From Sulfurisoma sp963709555 (GTDB taxonomy: Bacteria; Pseudomonadota; Gammaproteobacteria; Burkholderiales; Rhodocyclaceae), in the NCBI GenBank assembly GCA_963709555.1, contig CAVPWR010000003.1:496001-560000 (forward strand): a stretch of DNA of 64,000 nt, read 5' to 3'. The notes beneath the pieces were generated by a model. That model searched no databases and was not told the DNA's origin. It saw only the letters and a list, made by a program, of their open reading frames with translations. Within the stretch, counting starts at the first letter, position 1. Every line of letters begins with the position of its first letter. Both the position numbers and the translations under genes were made by a program. Below are positions 51,739-60,388 of this stretch, piece by piece.

Positions 51739-52326
51739 CTAATCGGCCTCGAAGCGGAATTGCTCACCCAGGTGGCCGCCGATGAATATGGTGTCGCCAG
51801 CGCGGAGCTGAACCTCGCTGATCGACGAGCGAAGCTGGGCATTGAGGAAGGTGCCGTTCCTCGATTTCAGATCGCGGAGGGTGACTTTGCCGTCGACCAG
51901 GCCGATCCAGGCGTGGCGGGCCGAGACGCAGGAATCCGTCAGCACGATGTCGCAGGAGGAACTGCGCCCTATCGTGATGCCGGTCGTGGCGACGGGGAAG
52001 CGCTGGCCCTTCTGATTCCCGGTCAGGCCTTCCAGATGCACTCCGCTCAGCGTGAGCGAAGGCGCCTCTTCGCGTTCTCTTTGGGCTGCCGGGTTGAGAG
52101 TCTGATTCGGACGCAGGTAGACCATAGTCTTGTCCTCGTCGAATTGCTGCGCCCCGGCAGCGGGCTGTGGTGTTGCCGGCGGATCCTTGAGCGTGATCGA
52201 AGCGGAGTCGGCCGGCATTTTCTCGGCGGGGCTGCCGGACTGCCGGCTGCTGCGGGAACGCATCCAGAATGCGACGGCCGCTATCAAAACGATGGCGACC
52301 AATGCGAGGGAGAGGTAGAGGGACAT
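51739..52326 (-). CDS. FHA-domain membrane protein
   Basis: 195 residues. One N-terminal helix (LSLALVAIVLIAAVAFWM), a linker, and a C-terminal FHA domain (GITIGRSSSCDIVLTDSCVS, SARHAWIGLVDGK and DLKSRNGTFLN), which binds phosphothreonine. The FHA domain should face the cytoplasm. No Ser/Thr kinase is in the window. Confidence 0.9.
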   Translation of the reverse strand: MSLYLSLALVAIVLIAAVAFWMRSRSSRQSGSPAEKMPADSASITLKDPPATPQPAAGAQQFDEDKTMVYLRPNQTLNPAAQREREEAPSLTLSGVHLEGLTGNQKGQRFPVATTGITIGRSSSCDIVLTDSCVSARHAWIGLVDGKVTLRDLKSRNGTFLNAQLRSSISEVQLRAGDTIFIGGHLGEQFRFEAD

Positions 52327-52359
52327 GGTTTGTCGATTCGGCGGCCGGTGATCCCCGAT

Positions 52360-53655
52360 TTATACCGGCCGCCGGTCTTTTTGCAAACCGATACGGGCAA
52401 GAAAAGCACCTTGCTTGCCCGGCGGCAGGGGGATGCGTACGCGATGGCCGCTGCCCGGCGCCGAATCGACCGGTGTTGCCGTCCCGCCAGCGCCGACTTT
52501 TTCAATGCGTTCGATACTGACGACAAGGTTGCCGTCGGGGTGGATCAGCTCGACCGAGTCACCGATGTCGAACCGGTTCTTGACGTCGATCTCCGCCCAA
52601 CCCGCGGCGTCATAGTGAAGCAGATCGCCCACATACAGGCTTTGCCCCGTCTGCGACAAACCGCTCAGGTAGTTCTGGTGTTCACGGTCGGGATGGCGTT
52701 CGTAGAAGCCGGCGGTGTAGCCGCGATTGGCCAGATCGGCGAGACGGGTGACGAGGCCGGCATCGAAGGCGCGACCGGCGCCGGCATCGTCGATCGCCTG
52801 ACGGTAGGCCTGGCAGGTCCGCGCCACGTAATAGGCCGACTTGGTGCGGCCCTCGATCTTAAGCGAGTCGACACCGATCCCGACCAGCCGTTCGACGTAT
52901 TCGATGGCGCGCAGGTCTTTCGAGTTGAGGATGTAGGTGCCGTGCTCGTCTTCCTCGATGGGCATCAACTGGCCGGGCCGGGTCTCCTCTTCGATGAGAT
53001 ATACGTCGCCGGCCGGATTCGCCGCGGCGGGCTTGACGTCGTAGTTCCAGCGGCAGGAATTGGTGCAGCTGCCCTGGTTCGGGTCGCGGTGGTTGAAATA
53101 CCCCGAGAGCAGGCAGCGGCCGGAATAGGCGACGCAGAGGGCACCATGGACGAACACTTCGAGTTCGGTGTCCGGGCATTCCTGGCGAATCTCGGCAATT
53201 TCATCGAGGGACAGCTCGCGCGACAGGATGACCCGCGTCACGCCGATGGAACGCCAGAAGCGCACGGCGGCATGGTTCACCGTATTGGCCTGCACCGAGA
53301 GGTGGATCGGCATCTCCGGCCAGGTTTCGCGGATCATCAGCATCAGGCCCGGGTCGGCCATGATCAGCGCATCGGGTTCGAGCGCGATCACCGGCGCCAT
53401 GTCCGCGAGGTAGGTCTTGAGCTTGGCGTTGTGCGGGAAGATGTTGCTGACGACGTAGAACTTGCCGCCGCGGCCATGCACCATCGCCATCCCCTCGGCG
53501 AGATTCTCGATGCGGCCGAATTCGTTGTTGCGTACGCGCAGGCTGTAGCGCGGCTGGCCGGCATAGATGGCCGTGGCACCGTAATCGAGCGCCGTTGCAG
53601 CCATGCGCAGGCTGCCGGCGGGAGCCAGGAGTTCGGGAGGACGCATGCGTGTCAT
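52360..53655 (-). CDS. yegQ: U32 peptidase-family protein YegQ/TrhP-type
   Basis: About 431 residues. ELLAPAGSLRMAATALDYGA starts the barrel; HLSVQANTVNHAAVRFW, EVFVHGALCVAYSGRCLLSG and QGSCTNSCRW carry the conserved cysteines, and the C-terminal beta domain follows. Family members YegQ/TrhP take part in 5-hydroxyuridine formation at tRNA position 34. ATG 53655 chosen; GTG 53673 is possible. The 3' end contains a copy of the dispersed repeat (52478-52502). Confidence 0.93.
   Translation of the reverse strand: MTRMRPPELLAPAGSLRMAATALDYGATAIYAGQPRYSLRVRNNEFGRIENLAEGMAMVHGRGGKFYVVSNIFPHNAKLKTYLADMAPVIALEPDALIMADPGLMLMIRETWPEMPIHLSVQANTVNHAAVRFWRSIGVTRVILSRELSLDEIAEIRQECPDTELEVFVHGALCVAYSGRCLLSGYFNHRDPNQGSCTNSCRWNYDVKPAAANPAGDVYLIEEETRPGQLMPIEEDEHGTYILNSKDLRAIEYVERLVGIGVDSLKIEGRTKSAYYVARTCQAYRQAIDDAGAGRAFDAGLVTRLADLANRGYTAGFYERHPDREHQNYLSGLSQTGQSLYVGDLLHYDAAGWAEIDVKNRFDIGDSVELIHPDGNLVVSIERIEKVGAGGTATPVDSAPGSGHRVRIPLPPGKQGAFLARIGLQKDRRPV
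52478..52502. repeat. Copy 4 of the dispersed repeat, inside yegQ
   Basis: GCCGTCCCGCCAGCGCCGAC plus TTTTT on the plus strand, read in the opposite sense within the coding region; 24 of 25 bases equal the copy at 43931-43955. Confidence 0.65.
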
Positions 53656-53802
53656 CAGTAGTGGTTTCGGCACAAGCGCAATGATCCGTTGGCCACAGGG
53701 CTGAAAAACAGCCGCTCGCAGATCAAAGACAGGCTTGGGTTCGGAGGGATGGTGGCATTATGGGGGAGTACCGGGGCAGTTGTCCCAACCAGTGAAAGCC
53801 CA

Positions 53803-54471
53803 ATGACAATCGAACTCACCGCCAACGAAGCCCGGATCATCGGATGCCTGATCGAAAAGGAAATCACGACACCGGAGCAATATCCGCTGTCCCTCAACGC
53901 CCTCGGCAACGCCTGCAACCAGAAGAGCAACCGCGATCCCGTGCTGGAACTGGATGAGGCGACGATCCAGCAGACCGTCGATCAACTCGTCAGGAAATAC
54001 CTGGTCAGCGAACATACGGGATACGGCAGTCGCGTCGCCAAATACCAGCACCGCTTCTGCAACACGGAATACGGCAACCTGAAATTCTCGCCGCAGGAAC
54101 TCGGGATCGTCTGCGAACTCCTTCTGCGAGGGCCGCAGACGCCGGGCGAGCTGCGCAGCCGAGCCAGCCGGCTGTGCCCCCTCAAGGACGTCACCGAGGT
54201 CGAGGCTGCCCTGGACAATCTGGGGAAACGCGAGGACGGACCCTTCGTCATCCGGCTGCCACGCGAACCGGGCAAACGCGAATCACGTTACGCCCACCTG
54301 TTCAGCGGAGAGGTCGCCGGTGCGGAGGAGACCGATGGTCAGCGCGCGTCTTCCAGCGAGTCCGACGCCGTTGCCGGGTTGGAACAGCGCGTCGCCAATC
54401 TGGAGGCGGAAATCGCCGAATTGAGGCAACTGCTGAGTGCCATGGCACAGACGGGCGGACATCGGGACTGA
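53803..54471 (+). CDS. YceH family (DUF480) protein
   Basis: 222 residues. Two winged-helix-like units: ELTANEARIIGCLIEKEITT with PEQYPLSLNALGNACNQKSN, then GLRGPQTPGEL-type sequence (ELLLRGPQTPGELRSRASRL). A C-terminal coiled coil (LEQRVANLEAEIAELRQLL) follows. Function unknown. ATG 53803 gives the standard MTIELT start. Confidence 0.95.
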   Translation: MTIELTANEARIIGCLIEKEITTPEQYPLSLNALGNACNQKSNRDPVLELDEATIQQTVDQLVRKYLVSEHTGYGSRVAKYQHRFCNTEYGNLKFSPQELGIVCELLLRGPQTPGELRSRASRLCPLKDVTEVEAALDNLGKREDGPFVIRLPREPGKRESRYAHLFSGEVAGAEETDGQRASSSESDAVAGLEQRVANLEAEIAELRQLLSAMAQTGGHRD

Positions 54472-54481
54472 TGCTGCCAAG

Positions 54482-54946
54482 TCACGGCCTGACGGGATCC
54501 CAAGGTTCCTGCGCAAAGTAGGCTTCAATGCCGGGTTGGCTGTGCGGATTGCCCTTCCTGCCCCAATGGCAAGTCAGTCGCGGGTAGTTATCCAGGTCGC
54601 TGCCAATCAGGCAGACCATTTCCAGCGGGTGGGTCTTGCCCCATTTGAACTCAAGCACATAGGCCTCGCCCGGATCTGCCCGGCGCACGACACCGAAGAC
54701 TTCACTGCGTTTGCCGGAGATTTCCCGGCTGAGCCGTATCTGCTTGCCGACCCGGTCGATACGCGCCGTCCCGGCATAGGTACGCTGGCTGTCGGGATGG
54801 CGGCCGACCAACTGATAACGTCCGGGAACGAAACTCCATTGCAGTGGTTCATCATCGTTGCCAGCGGCATGGCAAGGTTGGCCCGGTACACCCACACAGG
54901 CCAGGCCGGAGAGCAGCAGCATCAACGGGCGCCAAAACGCCGACAT
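54482..54946 (-). CDS. exported protein of unknown function, 154 aa
   Basis: Signal peptide (FWRPLMLLLSGLACVGVPGQP, cleavage near CHAAG), then a small beta domain with QWSFVPGRYQLVGRHPDS, TYAGTARIDRVGKQIRLSR and YVLEFKWGKTHPLEMVC. No family recognised. It is convergent with yceH, stops ten bases apart. Confidence 0.72.
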   Translation of the reverse strand: MSAFWRPLMLLLSGLACVGVPGQPCHAAGNDDEPLQWSFVPGRYQLVGRHPDSQRTYAGTARIDRVGKQIRLSREISGKRSEVFGVVRRADPGEAYVLEFKWGKTHPLEMVCLIGSDLDNYPRLTCHWGRKGNPHSQPGIEAYFAQEPWDPVRP

Positions 54947-54957
54947 GCTCAGCGGGA

Positions 54958-55188
54958 TTATCCGCGCGATATTTCCGGACTCGGCGACGACTTCACGATC
55001 ACCTGCGGCTTGGTGCCGTTCATCAAAGTCATCTGCCTGCCGAAGGCATCTCTCTCGGCAACTCCCCGCTTGGTTGCCGCGATGGACTTTTTGCAGCGCC
55101 AGCGCGAGCCACCCTTGGTTTGAATCTGTCGCATTTCCTCTTTGGGATGAGGCCTGCCGCAGTGGTAACAATAAGCCGTGTCGGACAT
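54958..55188 (-). CDS. small protein with CxxC motif, 76 aa
   Basis: MSDTAYCYHCGRPHPKEEMR begins with a CxxC pair; a third Cys in RWRCKKSIAATKRG suggests a zinc knuckle lacking one ligand or using His. No signal peptide. No family recognised; co-oriented 11 bases upstream of the exported protein gene. Confidence 0.65.
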   Translation of the reverse strand: MSDTAYCYHCGRPHPKEEMRQIQTKGGSRWRCKKSIAATKRGVAERDAFGRQMTLMNGTKPQVIVKSSPSPEISRG

Positions 55189-55259
55189 GGGAACCTCTAA
55201 GCTGGTGTTGTGCTTCCGGGTTTGCGGCCCGGTGCATTCGATGGAAATCAAAGGTCAGG

Positions 55260-55448
55260 CTACTTCTTCTTTTCTTCGTCCTTGCCGACCACCGCCTTGA
55301 CACCGGCAGCAGTCACATCTACCGCGGTTCCGACAACGGTGGCGCCGGCTTTAACGGCGGTTGCCGTGACGGATACGGCGGCATCTGCTACGGCGACGAC
55401 TGCGCAACCCGAGCATAGGAGCGGAATCAAAAGCAAGCCTGGTCGCAT
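55260..55448 (-). CDS. small lipoprotein, NF038104-like
   Basis: 62 residues. LLLIPLLCSGCAVVAVADAA contains the lipobox, followed by VSVTATAVKAGATVVGTAVD and a lysine-rich end (GKDEEKKK). It matches a class of very small betaproteobacterial lipoproteins of unknown function. Confidence 0.75.
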   Translation of the reverse strand: MRPGLLLIPLLCSGCAVVAVADAAVSVTATAVKAGATVVGTAVDVTAAGVKAVVGKDEEKKK

Positions 55449-55614
55449 TGTGTAACCCCGCTGTAACTCCGGCATGCACCCCCCCGGCCCGTAACCACAG
55501 GGCTCTCTGCCTATGCCGACCGCCGGATTACTTGAGTGCCGAGCCCTGATATCGAGATGGTGCTGGCTGATTTCCGGGCCAACCCATTGCTGTATCCGGC
55601 TCGCCAATACAGAT

Positions 55615-55806
55615 ATGTCTGAGAACAGGCGTATTTTACTCCGCCAGGATCATTACGCCGCATCCTCAATATGGCGCCCCCATGGAAACTTCCCGGTGGA
55701 ATCTGTCTGGCTCTTTTACTGGCTCATCGCAGCCGTCGTGCTGGCTCCAGTCGTGCTTATCGTAAAAGGAGTCATGGCAAACAAGGGCAAGGGGAAAGGC
55801 GACTAG
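55615..55806 (+). CDS. possible small membrane protein, 63 aa
   Basis: ATG 55615 (MSENRRILLRQDHY) leads to one membrane helix (WLFYWLIAAVVLAPVVLIV) and a basic tail (MANKGKGKGD). No convincing ribosome site, so start and reality are uncertain; it precedes the YkgJ-family gene by 31 bases. Confidence 0.4.
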   Translation: MSENRRILLRQDHYAASSIWRPHGNFPVESVWLFYWLIAAVVLAPVVLIVKGVMANKGKGKGD

Positions 55807-55837
55807 CGTAAATCCGGGCTGGTACATTGCGGCAAAC

Positions 55838-56386
55838 ATGACCACGCTATCCGAACTCCATGTCGATGTTGACGCGCGCGTACAAGCCATCCGGGAGGGT
55901 CGCCCCGACTGGCCGTGCGGAAAGGGTTGCGACAGTTGCTGTCGGCGTCTCGCCGAAGTGCCGCGACTGACGCTGGGGGAATGGGACTTGCTGCGGGCGG
56001 GGCTGGCCGCGTTACCGCCGGAACGCCTGCGTGAAATCAGCCGGAACATGGCTGCGCTGGCCGGCCAGCGGATACGCCCTGTCGTCTGTCCCCTGCTCGA
56101 TCTGGCCAGTGGTTCCTGTCCGGTCTATGCCCAGCGTCCGGTGGCCTGCCGCACTTATGGTTTCTACGTGCAGCGCGACCTGGGACTGTATTGCCACGAC
56201 ATCGAGACCCGCGTAGCCGATGGATCCCTGGCCGACGTGGTGTGGGGCAACCATGATGCCGTTGACCACCGGCTCGCCGGCCTGGGCGAAATCCGTGCGT
56301 TGACCGAGTGGTTCGAGAACTGGGAGAGTGGAAAATCCCTGGCTTCGGCGTGCGACTTGCCAATCGCTGCCAAGTCCGAGTCGTGA
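55838..56386 (+). CDS. YkgJ-family cysteine-cluster protein
   Basis: 182 residues. WPCGKGCDSCCRRLAEVPRL holds the N-terminal cysteine cluster (near residues 27-35) and VVCPLLDLASGSCPVYAQRP with VACRTYG the second. A metal-binding protein of unknown function, only distantly related to the shorter family member at 15003. Confidence 0.92.
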   Translation: MTTLSELHVDVDARVQAIREGRPDWPCGKGCDSCCRRLAEVPRLTLGEWDLLRAGLAALPPERLREISRNMAALAGQRIRPVVCPLLDLASGSCPVYAQRPVACRTYGFYVQRDLGLYCHDIETRVADGSLADVVWGNHDAVDHRLAGLGEIRALTEWFENWESGKSLASACDLPIAAKSES

Positions 56387-56417
56387 TGCCGGCGGCCGGA
56401 ATGCCAGCCCTCGACCC

Positions 56418-56609
56418 CTACGGGTCGATGCCCACGACGTCGTCAGCCTCGAATTCGTCCGGCACCGTGCCATCGCCAATACCGGTGACCATGGCGGCCA
56501 TGCTGGCGCTCAGTTTTACGAAGTATTCCTGGCTGATCGGGTCATAGAAACGCTGGCCAAGGGTGACTTCGCCGAAGTTGATGCGGTGATGGTTGGGGTG
56601 AGGTGTCAT
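56418..56609 (-). CDS. small conserved protein, 63 aa
   Basis: MTPHPNHHRINFGEVTLGQR, FYDPISQEYFVKLSAS, then MAAMVTGIGDGTVPDEFEAD and DVVGIDP. Compact acidic protein, no signal peptide. No named family. A truncated second copy of its C-terminal half is present at 61930-62022. Confidence 0.7.
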   Translation of the reverse strand: MTPHPNHHRINFGEVTLGQRFYDPISQEYFVKLSASMAAMVTGIGDGTVPDEFEADDVVGIDP

Positions 56610-56721
56610 ACGGACTCGACAAGAAAGTTAATGGTTCTGACATCTGCTGGGTTGTAATTCGGTTTCCGTTGGCGCCCAGGCCGACCACCGGACTTTCACG
56701 CTGCAGACCCATGAAAAGCGA

Positions 56722-56753
56722 AAGGCCCTACAGGTATCCAGCTGCAGGGCCTT
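56722..56753 (-). terminator. Rho-independent terminator after the DUF938 gene
   Basis: AAGGCCCTACAG and CTGCAGGGCCTT pair with one mismatch around an 8-base loop; on the minus strand CGCTTTTC follows. The stretch 56610-56884 otherwise shows no gene. Confidence 0.75.
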
Positions 56754-56884
56754 GGTAATTCCGGCTCCCCGGACAACGCTTGCCACGAACCAACCAAGGG
56801 GGGCCTGGGCCGGGGGTAATTGTAACCCGGACGGCCTGTGTCAGCCTGGAACTGCCTTTTCGGAGGGGTTTGTTTCAGGTGCCG

Positions 56885-57481
56885 TTACCCAACCCGGCAC
56901 CAGACCAGACAGCGGTTGTTCGAAGGCATCGCGACATCCTCGGCCAGAGTCATGCCCGCGCGGCGGGCGAGCGCATCGAGGTCGTCGAAGTCGCGGATGC
57001 CCTGATGCGGGGCGCTGGCTTTCAGCGAGGCGTCGAAGCGCGCATTGCTCTCGCTGGTGAATTGGCCGCCGTAGTTGAAGGGGCCGTAGGCCACGAAGAT
57101 CGCGTTCCCGCTCATCACGCCCGTGAGCGACGCGAACATCGCCGCCACGGCGGACCAGGGCATGATGTGCAGGGTATTGGCCGTGAACACGACATCGAAA
57201 CGCCGGGCCGGCCAGGGTCCGGTCACGTCCAGTTCGAGGGGGGCGGGGGTATTGGGCAAGCGAGCCTCGTCCAGCCAGGCCCGTATGCCCGGCAGGTTTT
57301 CCGCCCGATCCGAGGTCTGCCAGTTCAGGTGGGGCAGGGCAGGGGCGAAATACACCGCGTGCTGCCCCGTGCCGCTGCCGATCTCCAGCAGCGACGTCCG
57401 CCCGGCCAGACGCTCGCGCAGCACCGCGAGTATCGGCTCGCGGTTCTTGTCGCATGAAGGGGCGTGGGGTTTGTCCGGCAT
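56885..57481 (-). CDS. DUF938 SAM-dependent methyltransferase
   Basis: 198 residues. KPHAPSCDKNREPILAVL at the N-terminus and the SAM-binding LLEIGSGTGQHAVYFA are diagnostic of DUF938; FDVVFTANTLHIMPWSAV and YGPFNYGGQFTSESN follow. Substrate unknown. Confidence 0.94.
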   Translation of the reverse strand: MPDKPHAPSCDKNREPILAVLRERLAGRTSLLEIGSGTGQHAVYFAPALPHLNWQTSDRAENLPGIRAWLDEARLPNTPAPLELDVTGPWPARRFDVVFTANTLHIMPWSAVAAMFASLTGVMSGNAIFVAYGPFNYGGQFTSESNARFDASLKASAPHQGIRDFDDLDALARRAGMTLAEDVAMPSNNRCLVWCRVG

Positions 57482-57535
57482 GCAGCGATTATGCCGCGTC
57501 AGGGCGATTGCCTTGATCCTGCGCGGGCCCGGATC

Positions 57536-58585
57536 CTACTTCAGGCTTGCCATGTCGATGACGAATCTGTATTTCACGTCGCTGCGGAGCATCCGCTCGT
57601 AGGCCGTGTTGATGTAATCCATGGGTATCGTCTCGATATCCGAAACGATGCCGTGTTGGGCACAGAAATCCAGCATCTCCTGGGTTTCTCGTATCCCGCC
57701 GATCAGTGAGCCGGCCAGCTGCCGGCGCATCAGGATCAGGCCGAACACATTCGGCGAAGGGTGCGGCTCCGCAGGTGCGCCGACCAGCGTCATCGTGCCG
57801 TCGCGCTTGAGCAGATTCAGGTAGGCATCCAGATTGTGCGGTGCTGCGACGGTGTTCAGGATCAGGTCGAACTGATTCGCATGAGCGGCCATTTGCGCCG
57901 GATCGGTGGAGACGCATACCGCATCGGCGCCCAGTCGCTTCCCGTCCGCGACCTTTCCGGCGGATGTGGTGAACAGCGTGACATGGGCGCCCATGGCATG
58001 GGCGATCTTGACGCCCATGTGCCCCAGGCCGCCCAGGCCGACGATGCCGATCTTCTTGCCCGGGCCGGCGCCCCAATGACGCAACGGCGAGTAGGTGGTG
58101 ATGCCGGCACACAGCAGCGGCGCCACGCTCGCCAGATCCTTCTCGTCATGCTTGATGTGCAGAACGAAGGATTCCTTGACCACGATGGTTTGGGAATAGC
58201 CGCCATAGGTGTTTTCGCCGCCGAAGAGCGGGCCGTTGTAGGTTCCGGTGAAGCCGTTCTCGCAGTACTGCTCCTCGCCCTCGTTGCAGGAGTTGCAGTG
58301 GCCGCAGCTGTCGACCAGGCAGCCGACGCCTGCGAGGTCACCCACCTTGAAGTTCTGCACCTTGTTTCCCACGGCGACTACCCGGCCAACGATCTCGTGG
58401 CCAGGGACGGAAGGGTAGATCGTGTTCTTCCACTCGTTGCGCGCCGTATGCAGGTCGGAGTGGCAGACACCGCAATACAGGATCTCGATCTGCACATCTT
58501 CCGCGCCCGGGGCGCGACGGCTTAATTCAAAGGGCGCCAGCGCACTGCTCGCGCTCTGTGCCGCATAGGCCTTGGTCTTGCTCAT
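57536..58585 (-). CDS. Zinc-dependent alcohol dehydrogenase, YahK/CAD type
   Basis: 349 residues of the medium-chain family. Catalytic zinc ligands in YCGVCHSDLHTARNEW and GHEIVGRV; structural zinc cysteines in CGHCNSCNEGEEQYC; NADP-type fold GIVGLGGLGHMGVKIA. Reduces aldehydes such as cinnamaldehydes, probably with NADPH. Strong frame and length match. Confidence 0.95.
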   Translation of the reverse strand: MSKTKAYAAQSASSALAPFELSRRAPGAEDVQIEILYCGVCHSDLHTARNEWKNTIYPSVPGHEIVGRVVAVGNKVQNFKVGDLAGVGCLVDSCGHCNSCNEGEEQYCENGFTGTYNGPLFGGENTYGGYSQTIVVKESFVLHIKHDEKDLASVAPLLCAGITTYSPLRHWGAGPGKKIGIVGLGGLGHMGVKIAHAMGAHVTLFTTSAGKVADGKRLGADAVCVSTDPAQMAAHANQFDLILNTVAAPHNLDAYLNLLKRDGTMTLVGAPAEPHPSPNVFGLILMRRQLAGSLIGGIRETQEMLDFCAQHGIVSDIETIPMDYINTAYERMLRSDVKYRFVIDMASLK

Positions 58586-58756
58586 GACTTGATCCTTTGT
58601 CTTGACGGTGCGGAAAAGGATACAACAAGGGGGCGGATATTATTGTCAGGAGTGTCGCCAGGGCGGGCGATTCAGACGATGCCAGGTAGCGTTCCATTCT
58701 TGTTCCGCCCGTGGTCATAGAATGGGTAGCCGAAACCAGAGTCCCGCCAACCGATC

Positions 58757-59227
58757 ATGCTCACCAGCATCAATGAATTCTTCAGCCAGTTCATAGAACC
58801 GGGCACCCGCAACGAAGCCGACCGGGGAAAGGCACTGCAGATCGCGACGGCTGCACTGCTGCTGGAGATGATGCGGATGGACGACCGTATCGTCGAGGAA
58901 GAACGCGGCGCCATCACCGAGACGTTGCGCCAGCAGTTCGGGCTCGATGCCGCCCAGGTCGAAACCCTTGTCGCCCTGGCCGGCGAGGAGGCGCGTCAGG
59001 CCAGCGACTACTACCAGTTCACTTCCCTGATCAACAAGTCCTGCGATGCCGGGCAGAAGGTCAGCATCATCGAGAACATGTGGCGGGTCGCGATGGTCGA
59101 CGGCCATCTCGACGCCCACGAACTGCACCTGATGCGCAAGATCGCCGACCTTCTCTATGTCGGCCATGCCGATTACATCGCGGCGAAGGCGCGGGCACGG
59201 GTATCGGCCAATCTTCCCGCAGCTTAG
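58757..59227 (+). CDS. TerB family protein
   Basis: 156 residues of the TerB fold: ALQIATAALLLEMMRMDDRI with IVEEERGAITETLRQQFGLD, then MWRVAMVDGHLDAHELHLMR. The paired acidic metal-site helices are intact. A stand-alone TerB, without ter operon genes, so a link to tellurite resistance is not implied. Confidence 0.92.
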   Translation: MLTSINEFFSQFIEPGTRNEADRGKALQIATAALLLEMMRMDDRIVEEERGAITETLRQQFGLDAAQVETLVALAGEEARQASDYYQFTSLINKSCDAGQKVSIIENMWRVAMVDGHLDAHELHLMRKIADLLYVGHADYIAAKARARVSANLPAA

Positions 59228-59322
59228 GTCTGGCCGCTCCGCAAGCAAGGCACCTGGAGCCCTTCGGGAGCTGACCAAAAGGGCGAACCGGTCGAGCAGA
59301 TCGACCCGTCGGTGGACAGCTG

Positions 59323-59868
59323 CTAAGTGTTCGCCATTTCGTCCAGAACGGGCTTGCCGTCCCTGACCGGAATCCGTGGGCCGGGATTGCGTGTCATGCG
59401 CACGACGCTGTCCTTGTTTCCCAAGCGATAAGTTACGTCAAAGCCAAGGCGCTTGGTCGAAACATCGTATGCCACCTTGCAACGTCGTTCATTTGCATTT
59501 ACCACATCCTGGTCTTGCATCGACTTCTGGATGGTATTGCCGGCATATCCACCCGCAGCAGCACCCGCAATCGTAGCGACCTGATTGCCTGTTCCGTTTC
59601 CGATAGTACTTCCCAACAATCCGCCGGCAACGACACCGACGGCTGTCCCGGCAACCCGGTATTTGTCGACTACGGGCGCACGCTTTTGGACCGTTACGTC
59701 CTTGCATTCTTCCCGCGGTGTTCTGACAGTCTCGTTGACCTCCTGGACCGAGATCACCTCTGCGTACTTCGGCGACTGGATGGTCTGAAATCCGGTTACA
59801 CCGACGGCTGTTACCGCAGTAACAGCCAACCCGCCGAGAACCATTCCTTTGAGTATCGACTTGTCCAT
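59323..59868 (-). CDS. Glycine-zipper exported protein
   Basis: 181 residues from ATG 59868 after GAGGAGC. An N-terminal hydrophobic helix (MVLGGLAVTAVTAVGVTGF), EVISVQEVNETVRTPREECK, then glycine-zipper GTAVGVVAGGLLGSTIGNG with IAGAAAGGYAGNTIQ, and a beta C-terminal part with RCKVAYDVSTKRLGFDVTY. Same architecture as 17315-17743. Confidence 0.85.
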   Translation of the reverse strand: MDKSILKGMVLGGLAVTAVTAVGVTGFQTIQSPKYAEVISVQEVNETVRTPREECKDVTVQKRAPVVDKYRVAGTAVGVVAGGLLGSTIGNGTGNQVATIAGAAAGGYAGNTIQKSMQDQDVVNANERRCKVAYDVSTKRLGFDVTYRLGNKDSVVRMTRNPGPRIPVRDGKPVLDEMANT

Positions 59869-59956
59869 GATTAGCTCCTCTGATAATTGCGTGACGGCCA
59901 CCAGATCAGCAGGCCGCTTGGAGGTACATCATTGCGGACATGGGCGATTGATTCCA

Positions 59957-59976
59957 GTGTCGTCAACCGACGACAC
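59957..59976. promoter_or_regulatory. Perfect 8-bp inverted repeat upstream of the glycine-zipper gene
   Basis: GTGTCGTC-AACC-GACGACAC, 89-108 bases upstream of ATG 59868, is a good operator or hairpin candidate. It shares GTGTCG with the fic promoter element, possibly by chance. Confidence 0.45.
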
Positions 59977-60080
59977 ATTTGTGCGGGCTCGGCCGCTGGC
60001 ACTGTTACCGACGATGAAGCAGAGTTGGTTGCCAGCTAGTAACCCACCCCTTTTGGCAATCCTCACCACACCAATAAAGA

Positions 60081-60119
60081 AAGCCCCTCAAGGCCGGGGG
60101 AGGTGGCCAAGAGGGGCTT
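60081..60119 (-). terminator. Terminator without an assigned gene
   Basis: AAGCCCCTC and GAGGGGCTT (arms), with inner GGCC pairs, followed on the minus strand by CTTTCTTTATT. The nearest minus-strand gene ends at 60389, 270 bases upstream. The whole stretch 59869-60388 contains no gene I can support; 60140-60380 is AT-rich and could encode a small RNA or be a long 3' UTR. Confidence 0.7.
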
Positions 60120-60388
60120 GAGGAGGTGACTCCCATCACAGAGTCAGGACGAATACTATTCGCAAAATATTAGGGTTTGCTTAACTCTTACACATCGTAA
60201 CAATCTGCTGGGTTGGTTGCTTCGTGCAGCACTTTCACATCTTGATACCGAACGATTCTCCAATCATTTGCTTCGCTTCAGAGCTAGCCCAATCCTTGGC
60301 CTCACAGTGCTTGCTTAGAACGCATCCCTGCGAATTGTGGCGTCGCAACCAAGGTGTCCCGCGGAGCCTCGTAAATTTTGATTGAACT

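Noticed and set aside
58757..59227. Tellurite-resistance operon
   Set aside because: TerB stands alone; no terZ, terA, terC, terD or terE genes are present.
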